Assembly: GCF_013044135.1 (NCBI RefSeq)
Contig: NZ_JABEPP010000003.1
Coordinates: 124,001-188,000 of the forward strand
DNA from: Enterovirga aerilata
Lineage (GTDB): Bacteria > Pseudomonadota > Alphaproteobacteria > Rhizobiales > Beijerinckiaceae
Reading direction: 5' to 3'
DNA: 64,000 bases
Shown here piece after piece: positions 51,483 to 60,530 of this stretch. The notes under the pieces are model-generated. The model was not told the origin of the DNA. It did no database searches and worked only from the letters and a program-made list of their open reading frames with translations. Positions within the stretch are counted from its first letter, which is position 1; each line of letters opens with the position of its first letter. Made by a program: the position numbers and the translations under genes.

Positions 51483-52457
51483 ATGCTGTTCCGGGCCGAC
51501 GCCCCCCTCGTCCTCCTGCTGGCGCTGGTTCTCGACGCCCTGATCGGCGATCCGGACCGGGTCTGGCGGCGTCTTCCGCATCCGGTCGCCTGGTTCGGGG
51601 CGCTCGTCGCTCTGCTCGATCGCATGCTCAACCGCGAGAGCTGGAGCGCGGAGACGCGCCGGACGGCGGGCATCCTGAGCGTCGCGGCGCTGCTCGGGGC
51701 CGCTTTCGTGCCGGCGCTGCTCCTCGAGGCGGCCCTCCGCGCGATCCCGGCGGGCGATGTCCTCGTCGCGCTGATCGCGTCCGTCTTCCTGGCCCAGAGG
51801 AGCCTCCATGCCCATGTCCGGCGGGTCCGAGAGGCTTTCGCGGAGGGAGGTCTTCCGGCTGCCCGCCGGGCGGTCTCGATGATCGTCGGCCGCGACCCCG
51901 AGCGGCTGGACGAGGCAGGCGTGGCCCGCGCCGCGATCGAGTCGACGGCCGAGAACTTCTCGGACGGTGTCGTGGCGCCGGCCTTCTGGTTCGCGCTGCT
52001 CGGGCTGCCGGGACTCGTCGCCTACAAGGCGATCAACACCGCCGATTCGATGATCGGGCACCTCTCCGTGCGGCACCGGGATTTCGGCTGGGCGGCGGCG
52101 CGGCTCGACGACCTCCTGAACCTCGTTCCGGCCCGGCTTGCCGGGTTCCTGCTCGCGGCCGCCGCCTGGACCGTCCGCGGCTCGCCCGGGGAGGCGGCGC
52201 GGGTGATGCTCCGGGACGCCGGCATCCACCGCTCGCCGAATGCCGGCTGGCCGGAAGCCGCGATGGCGGGCGCGCTCCGCCTCGCGCTCGGGGGACCCCG
52301 GATCTATGCCGCGGGCCCGGTGGACGAGCCCTTCCTCAACGCGCCCGGCCGCCGCGATGCCGGCCCGCAGGACATTTCGCGCGCCCTGCGGGTGATGGCG
52401 GCCGCCTGCGTGCTGCATGGGCTGTTCTACGGCGCGCTCGCTCTCGTGGTCATCTGA
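51483..52457 (+). CDS. cbiB: Adenosylcobinamide-phosphate synthase (CbiB/CobD of Pseudomonas naming)
   Basis: A 324-residue integral membrane protein that attaches aminopropanol (phosphate) to adenosylcobyric acid. LVLDALIGDPDRVWRRLPHP is the N-terminal signature; AAIESTAENFSDGVVAPAFW, YKAINTADSMIGH and FGWAAARLDDLLNLVPARL are further marks. ATG 51483 lacks a clear ribosome site, and a GTG two codons earlier is possible. It acts after CobQ and CobD in the pathway. Confidence 0.93.
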   Translation: MLFRADAPLVLLLALVLDALIGDPDRVWRRLPHPVAWFGALVALLDRMLNRESWSAETRRTAGILSVAALLGAAFVPALLLEAALRAIPAGDVLVALIASVFLAQRSLHAHVRRVREAFAEGGLPAARRAVSMIVGRDPERLDEAGVARAAIESTAENFSDGVVAPAFWFALLGLPGLVAYKAINTADSMIGHLSVRHRDFGWAAARLDDLLNLVPARLAGFLLAAAAWTVRGSPGEAARVMLRDAGIHRSPNAGWPEAAMAGALRLALGGPRIYAAGPVDEPFLNAPGRRDAGPQDISRALRVMAAACVLHGLFYGALALVVI

Positions 52458-52466
52458 GTGGTTGCA

Positions 52467-52478
52467 TTTGGTACCAAA
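52467..52478. promoter_or_regulatory. Palindrome before hicAB, candidate autoregulation site
   Basis: TTTGGTACCAAA is a perfect 12-base palindrome, 19 bases before the hicA start, within an AT-rich patch (CAAAAAATAGTACTCA). HicB antitoxins with a DNA-binding domain usually repress their own operon at such sites. Confidence 0.5.
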
Positions 52479-52496
52479 AAATAGTACTCACACCAA

Positions 52497-52754
52497 GTGC
52501 TGAGCCGCCGACACCGCGCCACCTTGGAACTGATCTTCCGACGGCCGGCCAGCGGGTCCGTTCGGTGGTCGGATGTGGAAGCTTTGTTCAAAGCTCTCGG
52601 TGCCGAAGTGACGGAGCGCGAGGGATCGCGGATCGGCGTGTTCCTGTTCGGAGAGATTCGGGTCTTTCATCGGCCTCATCCGAGCCCGAACACCGACAAA
52701 GGCGCTCTCGCCAGCATCAGGAAATGGCTGGAGAGCCACGGAGTGACGCCATGA
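52497..52754 (+). CDS. hicA: HicA-family mRNA interferase toxin
   Basis: An 85-residue protein of the double-stranded RNA-binding-like HicA fold. LSRRHRATLELIFRRPASGS opens it, and the active-site region is RVFHRPHPSPNTDKGAL with the catalytic His. RWSDVEALFKALGAEV and SIRKWLESHGV complete the family pattern. The start is GTG 52497. Toxins of this family cut mRNA; the partner antitoxin overlaps by four bases. Confidence 0.9.
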   Translation: MLSRRHRATLELIFRRPASGSVRWSDVEALFKALGAEVTEREGSRIGVFLFGEIRVFHRPHPSPNTDKGALASIRKWLESHGVTP

Positions 52755-53086
52755 AGAACGTGATCGACATCGACGGGTACAAGGCGGTGCTCGCGTTCGA
52801 CCCGGAGATCGGCACCTTTCGCGGAGAGTTCGTAGGTCTTAACGGAGGTGCGGATTTCTATGCCGCGAGTGTAGAGGAACTACGAGCGGAGGGGAGGAAG
52901 TCTCTGCGCGTGTTCCTGGACATGTGCCGCGAGAAGGGCATCGAACCGCGCCGTGCCTTCTCGGGCCGCTTCAATCTGCGGCTCGATCCCAAGACGCACG
53001 AGGCCGCCGTCGTTGCCGCCGCGGCGGAAAACAAGAGCCTGAACGAGTGGGTAGCTGACGTGATCGAGAACGCGGCTGCCGCGTAA
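52751..53086 (+). CDS. hicB: HicB-family antitoxin
   Basis: A 111-residue antitoxin. The N-terminal HicB-like RNase H fold (YKAVLAFDPEIGTFRGEFVG) is followed by a C-terminal ribbon-helix-helix domain (GRFNLRLDPKTHEAAVVAAA, then NKSLNEWVADVI) that would bind the operator. The ATG overlaps the hicA stop (ATGA). The gene ends four bases from the convergent cobQ, so the pair is wedged into the cobalamin locus. Confidence 0.92.
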   Translation: MKNVIDIDGYKAVLAFDPEIGTFRGEFVGLNGGADFYAASVEELRAEGRKSLRVFLDMCREKGIEPRRAFSGRFNLRLDPKTHEAAVVAAAAENKSLNEWVADVIENAAAA

Positions 53087-53089
53087 TCC

Positions 53090-54565
53090 TCACCTCGCCC
53101 GCGCGATCGCCAGCATGCGGTCGAGGTCGAGATGCGCCTCGACATGGTCGGCGAGGGCATCGAGCGCCGTCTCGACCTGCGCCTCGTAGGCGAGGCGGGA
53201 GGCCGCCCCGAAGCCGGCGAGATAGGCGCGGCGGAACGGATCGGAGCCGAACAGGCCGTGGACGTAGCAGCCGGCCACCCGGCCGTCCGGGCTCGTCGCG
53301 CCGTCCAGCCGCCCGCCAGCCAGCTTGAGCAGCGGCCGTGCGCAATCGGGACCTTCGGTCCGGCCGAGATGGATCTCGTATCCTGTGATCCCGGTATCCG
53401 TGGATAGGTGGATCCCGGCAGCCGGGGCGGTGATCTTGTCGCCGGTCAGGACGGTCGCCACGTCGAGCAGCCCGAGGCCGTCCACGGTGCCGGGCCGGCC
53501 CTCGACGCCGTCCGGATCGGAGATCGTCCGGCCTAGCATCTGGTAGCCGCCGCAAAGCCCGAGAACGGCACCGCCCCGCCGCCGGTGGGCGAGGAGGTCC
53601 ACGTCCCAGCCCTGGGCTCGGAAGAAGGCGAGGTCGCCGACCGTCGCTTTCGAGCCCGGCAGGATCACCAGGTCCGCGTCGCCGGGCAGCGGATCGCCCG
53701 GCGGGACGAGGATCAGCTCGACCTCAGGCTCCATGCCGAGCGGGTCGAGATCGTCGAAATTTGCGATCCGGGAGACGATCGGGACGGCGATCTTCCACCG
53801 CCCGGCGGCGCCATCCCGGCCGCCTTTGCGGTCGAGATCGAGCGCGTCCTCCGCCGGGAGCCAGGCCGCCTGCGGCAGCCAGGGCAGGATGCCGAGCGAG
53901 GGCCAGCCTGTGTGCTCGACGATGGCCTTCTCACCTTCTGCAAAAAGTTGAGCCTCGCCACGGAACTTATTGACGATGAATGCCTTTACGCGCTCGCGTT
54001 CGTTCGGTTCGAGGACCGCGTGTGTCCCGACGAGGCTCGCGATGACGCCGCCGCGGTCGATGTCGCCGGCGAGCACGACCGGGACGTCCGCGGCCTGCGC
54101 GAAGCCCATATTGGCGATGTCGCCGGCCCGCAGGTTGATCTCGGCCGGGCTGCCCGCTCCCTCGACCAGCACGAGATCGGCGCCGGCGGAAACCCGCGCG
54201 AAGCTGTCGAGCACGGCCGGCATCAGCTCGGCCTTGCGGCTGCCGTAGTCGCGCGCCCGGAGCGTGCCGCGACGCTTTCCCTGGACGATGACCTGGGCGC
54301 CCGTATCCGTCTCCGGCTTCAGGAGCACCGGGTTCATGTGGACGCTCGGCTGCACGCCTGCCGCGCGGGCCTGCACGGCTTGGGCGCGGCCGATCTCGCC
54401 GCCATCCGCCGTCGCCGCGGCGTTGTTGGACATGTTCTGCGGCTTGAACGGCCGCACCGCGAGCCCGCGCCGGGCGAAGGCGCGGCAGAGGCCTGCGACG
54501 AGGGTCGACTTCCCGACATTCGAGCCCGTGCCCTGGATCATCAGGGCCGGGACGCGCCCGCTCAA
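53090..54565 (-). CDS. cobQ: Cobyric acid synthase
   Basis: Amidates four side chains of adenosylcobyrinic acid a,c-diamide using glutamine and ATP. At 491 residues it is full length. The N-terminal synthetase P-loop is [10 protein letters not shown] (residues 11-20) with [20 protein letters not shown]; the C-terminal class I glutamine amidotransferase has its Cys in [10 protein letters not shown] and His in CYVHGLFG. It ends the reverse-strand operon and overlaps cobO by four bases. Confidence 0.96.
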   Translation of the reverse strand: MSGRVPALMIQGTGSNVGKSTLVAGLCRAFARRGLAVRPFKPQNMSNNAAATADGGEIGRAQAVQARAAGVQPSVHMNPVLLKPETDTGAQVIVQGKRRGTLRARDYGSRKAELMPAVLDSFARVSAGADLVLVEGAGSPAEINLRAGDIANMGFAQAADVPVVLAGDIDRGGVIASLVGTHAVLEPNERERVKAFIVNKFRGEAQLFAEGEKAIVEHTGWPSLGILPWLPQAAWLPAEDALDLDRKGGRDGAAGRWKIAVPIVSRIANFDDLDPLGMEPEVELILVPPGDPLPGDADLVILPGSKATVGDLAFFRAQGWDVDLLAHRRRGGAVLGLCGGYQMLGRTISDPDGVEGRPGTVDGLGLLDVATVLTGDKITAPAAGIHLSTDTGITGYEIHLGRTEGPDCARPLLKLAGGRLDGATSPDGRVAGCYVHGLFGSDPFRRAYLAGFGAASRLAYEAQVETALDALADHVEAHLDLDRMLAIARAR

Positions 54566-55188
54566 TATTCGATGCCTTTCTGCGCCTTGATGCCGGCCCG
54601 GAACGGGTGCTTCACGAGCGTCATCTCGGTCACGAGGTCGGCGATCTCGATCAGCTCCGGCTTGGCGTTCCGGCCGGTCACGACGACGTGCTTCCAGTCC
54701 GGCTTCTCGTCGCGGAGGAAGTCCACGACCTCGCCGACAGGCAGGTAGTCGTAGCGCAGCACGATGTTGAGCTCGTCGAGCAGCACGAGGCGGTGGCGGC
54801 CGTCCCGGATCAGCTCCTTTCCGGCCTCCCAGGCCGCCCGGGCCGCCGCGATGTCCCGTTCGCGGTCCTGCGTGTCCCAGGTGAAGCCCTCGCCCATGAT
54901 CTTGAGCGTGAGGAGATCGGGGAAGCGGCGCAGCAGCTTCGCCTCGCCGGTTTCCCAGTCCGGCGACTTGGTGAACTGCACGATCCCGACCGGGTACTCG
55001 TGCGCGATGTGGCGGAACACCATCCCGAGCGCGGCCGAGGTCTTGCCCTTGCCGGTCCCGGTATGGACGATGACGAGCCCCTTGCCGTCCTTCTTCGTCG
55101 CAAGAAGACCTTCCTTCAAGGTCTTGCGCTGTTTCATCTTCTCGGCGTGGCGGGCATTCGCCTCCGCGGTGTCGAGCGCGTCCGTCAT
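54562..55188 (-). CDS. cobO: Cob(I)yrinic acid a,c-diamide adenosyltransferase
   Basis: A 208-residue corrinoid adenosyltransferase of the CobA/CobO type. The P-loop is [14 protein letters not shown] (about residues 41-54). [37 protein letters not shown] and [20 protein letters not shown] are family blocks. The N-terminal helix ([20 protein letters not shown]) closes over substrate in this family. It overlaps cobU and cobQ by four bases each, showing tight operon coupling. Confidence 0.95.
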   Translation of the reverse strand: MTDALDTAEANARHAEKMKQRKTLKEGLLATKKDGKGLVIVHTGTGKGKTSAALGMVFRHIAHEYPVGIVQFTKSPDWETGEAKLLRRFPDLLTLKIMGEGFTWDTQDRERDIAAARAAWEAGKELIRDGRHRLVLLDELNIVLRYDYLPVGEVVDFLRDEKPDWKHVVVTGRNAKPELIEIADLVTEMTLVKHPFRAGIKAQKGIEY

Positions 55189-55733
55189 GCGAAGCTCCCT
55201 GCGCCGGGCTCCCCGGCCTGTTTGAGGGTGAGAGGCAGGCCCGCCGCCACGAAGATGACGTTCGGGACGGCGGCCGCCACGGCCTGGTTGAGCCGGCCCT
55301 GGGCGTCGCGGAAGCGGCGTCCGAGCGGCGTCTCGGGCACGAGCCCCATGCCGAGCTCGTTCGATACGAGGACGACCGGGCAGGGCAGGCCAGGCAGGAG
55401 GCCGCAGAGTTCCGCCGAGGCGGCTTCCGGGTCGCGCCCGGCCACCATCAGGTTGGACAGCCAGAGCGTCAGGCAATCGACCAGGACCGCCCGGCCGGGC
55501 CGGGCCTCGCGGACGAGGGCGCCCGCGAGATCGAGCTCCTCCTCGATCGTGAGCCAGCCGGCGCCGCGTTCGGCGCGATGGCGGGCGATGCGGTCGGCCA
55601 TCTCGGAATCCCCGGGTGCCGCGGTCGCGACATAGACCCGCTCGCAGCCGCTCGCGGCGACGAGGCGCTCGGCGTGACGCGACTTGCCCGAGCGGGCGCC
55701 GCCGAGGACGAGACTCGTCGCGAGGGATGGCAT
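55185..55733 (-). CDS. cobU: Bifunctional adenosylcobinamide kinase / guanylyltransferase (CobU; CobP)
   Basis: Phosphorylates adenosylcobinamide and transfers GMP to it, ahead of nucleotide loop assembly. 182 residues from ATG 55733 (GTG 55745 is an alternative). The P-loop is GGARSGKS near the N-terminus, then [33 protein letters not shown] and [20 protein letters not shown], all diagnostic. It lies 31 bases after the phosphatase-like gene. Confidence 0.95.
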   Translation of the reverse strand: MPSLATSLVLGGARSGKSRHAERLVAASGCERVYVATAAPGDSEMADRIARHRAERGAGWLTIEEELDLAGALVREARPGRAVLVDCLTLWLSNLMVAGRDPEAASAELCGLLPGLPCPVVLVSNELGMGLVPETPLGRRFRDAQGRLNQAVAAAVPNVIFVAAGLPLTLKQAGEPGAGSFA

Positions 55734-55764
55734 GGCCGGCACCAAGCATGGCGCCGGGCGAGGT

Positions 55765-56277
55765 TCAACCGGCGGGCGGAAGCGCGAGCTCGAAGGAGCG
55801 ATAGGGCACGTAATCCGCGCCGCGGCCGATTCCGGCGACCGCCTGGATCATGCGATCCTGTCGTCCAAGGATCCTGTCGGCCAGGGATACCAGGAGCGGG
55901 TTCGGCGTGGCGCTGGGTGCCGCGTGCCGAAGCCGCTCCGCGATGGCGGCCTCCGGCAGGTCCGGCCGGCATGCGCAGGCGATGATGAAGAGCGCGGCGG
56001 TCGAGCGGCTCACGCCCGCCTGGCAGCTCGCGAGCAGCGGCGCGCCGCCGTCCCAGCTCCGGCCGAAGGCGAGGATGCGCGCGACGTCCTCTGTACGCGG
56101 CGCCACGAAGCCGGGCCGCTCGGCCGGGATGTCGTTGAAGACCAGGGCGAGGGTTAGGGGCGCGGGCGGCGGCACGGGCGCGGCAATTCCCGGCGAGACG
56201 AGCAGGAGGATGTGCGAGGGCGCGCGCTCCGCGCAGACCTCGCGCAGGCTCGCCGCCGGGCAGCCGATCAGGATCAC
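55765..56277 (-). CDS. Cys-based (dual-specificity-like) phosphatase inside the cobalamin operon
   Basis: A 170-residue protein with the protein tyrosine phosphatase loop Cys85-x5-Arg91 in SCQAGVSRSTAAL. Asp49 (VFNDI) could be the general acid at suitable distance. The small size and overall layout fit the tyrosine/dual-specificity phosphatase superfamily. It starts at GTG 56277, overlapping the cobS stop as GTGA, so it is translationally coupled between cobS and cobU. No other alpha-ribazole or cobalamin 5'-phosphate phosphatase (CobC of Salmonella, histidine phosphatase type) is seen in the window. I infer it may dephosphorylate adenosylcobalamin 5'-phosphate or alpha-ribazole phosphate. 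A role on protein tyrosine phosphate cannot be excluded. Confidence 0.8.
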   Translation of the reverse strand: MILIGCPAASLREVCAERAPSHILLLVSPGIAAPVPPPAPLTLALVFNDIPAERPGFVAPRTEDVARILAFGRSWDGGAPLLASCQAGVSRSTAALFIIACACRPDLPEAAIAERLRHAAPSATPNPLLVSLADRILGRQDRMIQAVAGIGRGADYVPYRSFELALPPAG

Positions 56278-57047
56278 GCCGTGAGGCGCCCGGGATCGGC
56301 CGCCACGCCCAGCAGGAGGGCGGTCTGGCAGATGACCACCGTGGCGCCGAGGACGTCGCCCGTATAGCCGCCCAGGCCTCGGCAGAGCGTCCGGGCAGCC
56401 AGGAAGGCCGCGGCGGCGCCGAGCAGGGCCCCCAGGGCGGCGCGCTCCGGCGCGAGGAGCAGGAGGGGCGCCAGGCCGAACAGGAGGGCGAGCGCGACTT
56501 CGCCGCGGCTCGGGCCGTCCGGCCGGTGCTCGATACGGGAGGCGGCGATCTCTCCCGCATAGGGGAAGGCGGCCATCACCAGCACGGCGGCGAGCCGGCC
56601 CGCGGCATGCGCGCCGACCAGCGCGGCGGCGGCCACGGCGACGGGCAGGGCGGCGAGCGAGGCGGCCTGCAGCCCGAGGCAGAGAAGGAGGGCGAGCGCG
56701 CCGAAGGCGCCGAGCCGCGGATCCTTCATGATCTCGAGCCGCCTCTCGCGCGACCGGCCGCCGAGCCCGTCGGCGCAATCGGCAAGCCCGTCCTCGTGAA
56801 AGGCGCCCGTCGCCAGGATGGTCGCGCCGAGCGCGAGCATCTGGGGGAGGGGAGCGGGCCAGAGCCGGGCCGCGAGGAGCAGGATTGCGGCGCCGATGCA
56901 GCCGACCGCGAGTCCGACCAGCGGGAAATACTTGGCGCCGCGCGGCAGCCATTCGGGATCGTGGCGCCGCGGGCGGACGGGCAGGCGCGTCAGGAACTGC
57001 GTCGCCGCGAGGAGCAGCTCGATCTCGCGCCGGGGCTCAAGCCGCAC
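56274..57047 (-). CDS. cobS: Adenosylcobinamide-GDP ribazoletransferase (cobalamin synthase; CobV)
   Basis: A 257-residue membrane enzyme joining alpha-ribazole (phosphate) to adenosylcobinamide-GDP. LAATQFLTRLPVR starts it, and the active-site loop is FHEDGLADCADGLGG with EIMKDPRLGAFG (about residues 84-116). Several membrane helices follow, and GGYTGDVLGA near the C-terminus is conserved. The start is GTG 57047, overlapping cobT by 11 bases. Confidence 0.95.
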   Translation of the reverse strand: MRLEPRREIELLLAATQFLTRLPVRPRRHDPEWLPRGAKYFPLVGLAVGCIGAAILLLAARLWPAPLPQMLALGATILATGAFHEDGLADCADGLGGRSRERRLEIMKDPRLGAFGALALLLCLGLQAASLAALPVAVAAAALVGAHAAGRLAAVLVMAAFPYAGEIAASRIEHRPDGPSRGEVALALLFGLAPLLLLAPERAALGALLGAAAAFLAARTLCRGLGGYTGDVLGATVVICQTALLLGVAADPGRLTA

Positions 57048-58083
57048 CCGACAGGACCTCGTCGAGGCTGGCGACCTCCCTCAGGAGGCCGCAGGCGGCG
57101 CGCAGCAGGGGCAGGGCGAGGAGCCCGCCGGTGCCTTCGCCGAGACGCAGGCCGAGCTCGAGGAGCGGATCGGCCGCGATTCCCTCGAGCAGGGCGGCGT
57201 GGCCACGCTCGGCGGAGCAATGGGCGAAGATGCAATAGTCGCGGACGGCCGGCTCGAGCCGGATCGCCGCAAGCGCCGCCGCGGAGGCGATGAAGCCGTC
57301 CACCAGGACCGCGCGGCGGCGGGCGGCGGCCCCGATGGTCGCGCCCGCCATCATGGCGATCTCGAGCCCGCCGAATTCGCGCAGGACCTCGCGCGGCTCC
57401 GTCGCGCCGCTGCGGGCAGCCGCACGCGCGAGCGCTTCCCGCTTGCGGGCGAGGCCGGCGGCATCGTGCCCGGCGCCGGCGCCGATGCAGGTCTCGAGGG
57501 GCGCCGGCAGCAGCCGGTGCATCAGGAGCGAGGCGGAGGCAGTATTGCCGATCCCCATCTCGCCGAGAACGATCACGTCCGCTCCGGCATCCGCCGCGTC
57601 GGCCGCCAACTCGGCCCCGAACGCCAGCGCGGCGTCGAGCTCGTTCTCCAGCAGCGCCGCCTCTCGCGCGGCATTGCGGGTGCCGCGCCGGATCCTGCGG
57701 TCGATCAGGTCCGGATGGGGCGCGAGATCCGCCGCGACCCCGGCATCGACGATCCTGACCTCCGCGCCGACAGCACGCGCGAAGGCATTCGCCGTGCCGC
57801 GCCCGGCCAGGAAGGTCCGGACCATCGCGGCCGTGACCGCCTGCGGATAGGCCGAGACCCCCTCCTCGACGAGCCCGTGATCGGCCGCGAAGACGAGAAG
57901 GGTCGCGCGGTCGGCCCGCGGCTCCGTCGTGCCCTGGATGAGGCCGAGCCGTATGGCGAGGTCCTCGATCCGGCCGAGCGATCCGGGCGGCTTCGCCTTG
58001 CCGTCGACCTTGGCCCGGAGCGATCCGGCCAGCGACCGGTCGATCGAAGGCACGGGCGGGAGGGAGAGAAGCGTCGGCTGCAT
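57037..58083 (-). CDS. cobT: Nicotinate-nucleotide-dimethylbenzimidazole phosphoribosyltransferase (CobU of Pseudomonas naming)
   Basis: Makes alpha-ribazole 5'-phosphate from dimethylbenzimidazole and nicotinate mononucleotide. 348 residues. KPPGSLGRIEDLAIRLGLIQ (about 31-50), VFAADHGLVEEGVSAYPQAV, LGEMGIGNTASAS and the C-terminal RLGEGTGGLLALPLLRAA with the catalytic Glu are diagnostic. It starts three bases past the ggt stop, so ggt is in the same operon. Confidence 0.95.
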   Translation of the reverse strand: MQPTLLSLPPVPSIDRSLAGSLRAKVDGKAKPPGSLGRIEDLAIRLGLIQGTTEPRADRATLLVFAADHGLVEEGVSAYPQAVTAAMVRTFLAGRGTANAFARAVGAEVRIVDAGVAADLAPHPDLIDRRIRRGTRNAAREAALLENELDAALAFGAELAADAADAGADVIVLGEMGIGNTASASLLMHRLLPAPLETCIGAGAGHDAAGLARKREALARAAARSGATEPREVLREFGGLEIAMMAGATIGAAARRRAVLVDGFIASAAALAAIRLEPAVRDYCIFAHCSAERGHAALLEGIAADPLLELGLRLGEGTGGLLALPLLRAACGLLREVASLDEVLSGAA

Positions 58084-58086
58084 GGG

Positions 58087-59661
58087 TCAGATCCCGAGCG
58101 CGAAGCCGTCCTTGCGATGGTCCGAGGCGCCGAACAGGGCCCCGCGCTCGTGGTCGATCATGATGGCCTGGCAGCCGCCGATCGGCGAATCCACGATCTC
58201 GATCTCGTGGCCGCGGCTGCGGAGCTCCTCGACCACCTCCGGCGCGAAGCTCGGCTCGAGCTGGAGGCGTCCCTCGGTCGCGAAGCTGCGCGGCGCGTCG
58301 GAAGCCTCCTGGATGTCGAGCCCGAGATCGAAGACCTTGGACAGGAAGTCGACATGGCCCGTCGCCTGGTACTGCCCGCCCATCACGCCGAAGGGCATGA
58401 TCGCGCGCCCATCCTTCATCACCATGCCGGGGATGATGGTGTGGAGCGGACGCTTGCCCGGCCCGATCGCGTTCGGGTGGCCGGGGAGCGTCCGGAAGGC
58501 GCTGCCGCGATGATGCAGCAGGACGCCCGATCCGGGCGCGAAGATGCCGGACCCGAAGGCGCCGAAGAGCGAATTGATGAAGGAGACCGCGTTCAGGTCG
58601 CGGTCGACCACCGTGAGATAGACCGTGTCCTTGTGGGCGACCTCGTCCCAGGTCGGCAGCGCCTTCGCGCGCCTCGCATCGATATGCGGCAGGACGCGCC
58701 GCACCCACTCCTCCGACAGGAAATGCGCGACGGGCAGCTCGCCGTGATCGGGGTCGCAGAGATGCGCGTCGCGGGCGTGGTAGGCGGCCTTGGTGATCTC
58801 GGCCAGGACATGCGTGCGGTCCGCCGTTCCGCCGGCGAGATCCACGTGGTCGGCGAGGTTCAGCATCATGAGCGCGATGAGGCCCTGCCCGTTGGGCGGG
58901 CATTCGTACACGTCCATGCCGCGGAAGGCGGTGCGGATGGGCTCGACGGGCTTGGAGCGCTGCCGGGCGAAATCCGCCTCAGTGTGGTGGCCGCCGAGCG
59001 CCTTCAGCTTGGCCACGATCTCGGCCGCGACCTCGCCCTCGTAGAAGGCCGAGCGGCCTTCCCGGGCGATGCGCCGCAGGGTCTTGGCGAGCGCCGGAAG
59101 CCGCATGAGATCGCCCGTGCGCGGCGCCTCCCCGCCCGGCAGGAAGGCGGCCTTGGCGTCCGGGTCGTGCGAGAGCTTTGCGATGTTGCGGCGCCAGTCG
59201 AAGGCGACGCGCGGGGCGACGCGGTAGCCGTCCTCGGCGCAGCGGATCGCGGGCGCGAAAAGCTCGTCCAGGCCCTTCGTCCCGTGCTCCGCGTTCAGCG
59301 TGCACCAGGCGTCCACCGCGCCGGGAACCGTCACGGAATGGGGCGAGGTCGCCGCGATCTCGGACAGGCCCTGCTCGGCGAACCACTCCGCCCGGGCGCC
59401 CTCCGGGGCGCGGCCGGAGCCGTTCAGCGCCACCGGCACGCCGCCGTTGCGCGAATAGAGGACGAAGCAGTCGCCGCCGATCCCCGTCATGGCCGGCTCG
59501 ACCACGCATTGCACCGCGACGGCTGCGATCGCGGCATCCATGGCGTTGCCGCCGGACTTGAGGATCTCGACCGCGGCGAGCGTGGAAAGCGGGTGGCTGG
59601 TCGCCGCCATGCCGGCGCTCCCGATGGCGAGGGAGCGTCCTGGAGTGAAGAAGTCGCGCAA
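58087..59661 (-). CDS. ggt: Gamma-glutamyltransferase family protein
   Basis: A 524-residue Ntn-hydrolase family member. [39 protein letters not shown] and [11 protein letters not shown] form the large-subunit start. The self-cleavage and catalytic Thr is in [13 protein letters not shown], then [27 protein letters not shown] precedes it. There is no export signal, unlike classical periplasmic GGT, so it is probably cytosolic. The start is TTG 59659-59661 behind GAGG. The usual role is glutathione or gamma-glutamyl hydrolysis. It heads a cobalamin operon, and a link to that pathway is unclear. Confidence 0.9.
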   Translation of the reverse strand: MRDFFTPGRSLAIGSAGMAATSHPLSTLAAVEILKSGGNAMDAAIAAVAVQCVVEPAMTGIGGDCFVLYSRNGGVPVALNGSGRAPEGARAEWFAEQGLSEIAATSPHSVTVPGAVDAWCTLNAEHGTKGLDELFAPAIRCAEDGYRVAPRVAFDWRRNIAKLSHDPDAKAAFLPGGEAPRTGDLMRLPALAKTLRRIAREGRSAFYEGEVAAEIVAKLKALGGHHTEADFARQRSKPVEPIRTAFRGMDVYECPPNGQGLIALMMLNLADHVDLAGGTADRTHVLAEITKAAYHARDAHLCDPDHGELPVAHFLSEEWVRRVLPHIDARRAKALPTWDEVAHKDTVYLTVVDRDLNAVSFINSLFGAFGSGIFAPGSGVLLHHRGSAFRTLPGHPNAIGPGKRPLHTIIPGMVMKDGRAIMPFGVMGGQYQATGHVDFLSKVFDLGLDIQEASDAPRSFATEGRLQLEPSFAPEVVEELRSRGHEIEIVDSPIGGCQAIMIDHERGALFGASDHRKDGFALGI

Positions 59662-59760
59662 CGGAGGCCTCGATGTCAGAGCCTCGCTAATGCGCCGGGT
59701 ATTCGCTCCCCTGCAAGCGGGAAGTGGGAGCCGCCGCCCTCGGGCGGGGCTGGGCCGGGT

Positions 59761-59844
59761 TCAGCGCGCCGCGGCGCGGACGAGCCACACGAAGGCGGCG
59801 ATCTCGCAGATCATCGCGTCCAGCCTCTGACCGATCCTGTCCAT
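59761..59844 (-). CDS. Possible 27-residue microprotein
   Basis: A short frame ATG 59844 to TGA 59761, preceded by GGGGAAAGG. The product (MDRIGQRLDAMICEIAAFVW then LVRAAAR) could form one amphipathic or membrane-binding helix. It is the only sensible frame in the 350-base gap between ggt and hutX. A real gene is possible but unproven; the rest of the gap shows only GC-rich hairpins and no cobalamin riboswitch. Confidence 0.3.
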   Translation of the reverse strand: MDRIGQRLDAMICEIAAFVWLVRAAAR

Positions 59845-60011
59845 TGCCTTTCCCCGTTCTTAACCGTCTCTCGACGATCGCAATCTGGCCGCCCGGCCGC
59901 CGCAAAGCGGTGCGTCCGCGCACATGGCGGGCGCACAACGCCCGACGAGTACGGCCAAGTTTCAGGAAAACGGCAGCGGAGCCGGGGCGGCGGCCCCGCG
60001 GGACAGGCGCG

Positions 60012-60530
60012 TCAGGCGCCGGCGTAGCGCCGGAACGCCGCCTCGAAACGGGCGAGCTGGGCGGGATCGAGCTCGCGGGCGGCGTTGCGGCCGACGAAGA
60101 TCTTGAACATGGCGCCGCCATCCCGGTTGACGAACTGCACGGAGCAGGAGCGGCGGCCGAAGAAGGGCCGGTCGACGAAATAGATCGCCGCGCAGCGCTC
60201 CGCCCGGATGTGCCCGCCGATCGGGCTGTCGCCGTGGATGTTGAAATAGCCGCGCCCGAAGGCGCCCGGCGGCACGCGCCCGCGCGTCTCGAAGACGCCG
60301 TCGGCCGTGTGCACGATGAAGGTGATCTCGCCCTCCCAGCCGGCGAGCTCGCTCCAGACCTCCTCGAAGCGCTCGCCCGGAACGGCGGCGGCCTGGTCCG
60401 GCCCGAGCGCGTCGAGCACGGCCCGGTAGGTCGCGCCCTCGCGCCGGGCGACCTCCTCCAGCACGCCGTCCGGCGCAGCCGCCAGGGCGGCCCGGAGGCG
60501 CGAGGCCTCGTCCGCCAGCGCGGCGCTCAT
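60012..60530 (-). CDS. hutX: Heme utilization cytosolic carrier, HutX/HuvX family
   Basis: A 172-residue protein of the HutX group, which binds heme in the cytosol and passes it to a degrading enzyme. Family blocks are EEVARREGATYRAVLDALG, WSELAGWEGEITFIVHTADG, GRGYFNIHGDSPIGGHIRAE and SCSVQFVNRDGGAMFKIFVG. ATG 60530 overlaps the stop of the heme monooxygenase gene (ATGA), so carrier and enzyme are co-translated. They face the hmuPTUV operon across a shared regulatory spacer. Confidence 0.9.
   Translation of the reverse strand: MSAALADEASRLRAALAAAPDGVLEEVARREGATYRAVLDALGPDQAAAVPGERFEEVWSELAGWEGEITFIVHTADGVFETRGRVPPGAFGRGYFNIHGDSPIGGHIRAERCAAIYFVDRPFFGRRSCSVQFVNRDGGAMFKIFVGRNAARELDPAQLARFEAAFRRYAGA

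Noticed and set aside
59662-60011. Search for a second cobalamin riboswitch before the ggt-cobT operon
   Set aside because: Neither the B12 box nor the GCCACTG element occurs on the reverse strand in this gap.
56818-60027. A 1069-codon forward frame across cobS, cobT and ggt
   Set aside because: Antisense shadow of three genes with diagnostic motifs on the reverse strand; its product shows no recognisable fold.
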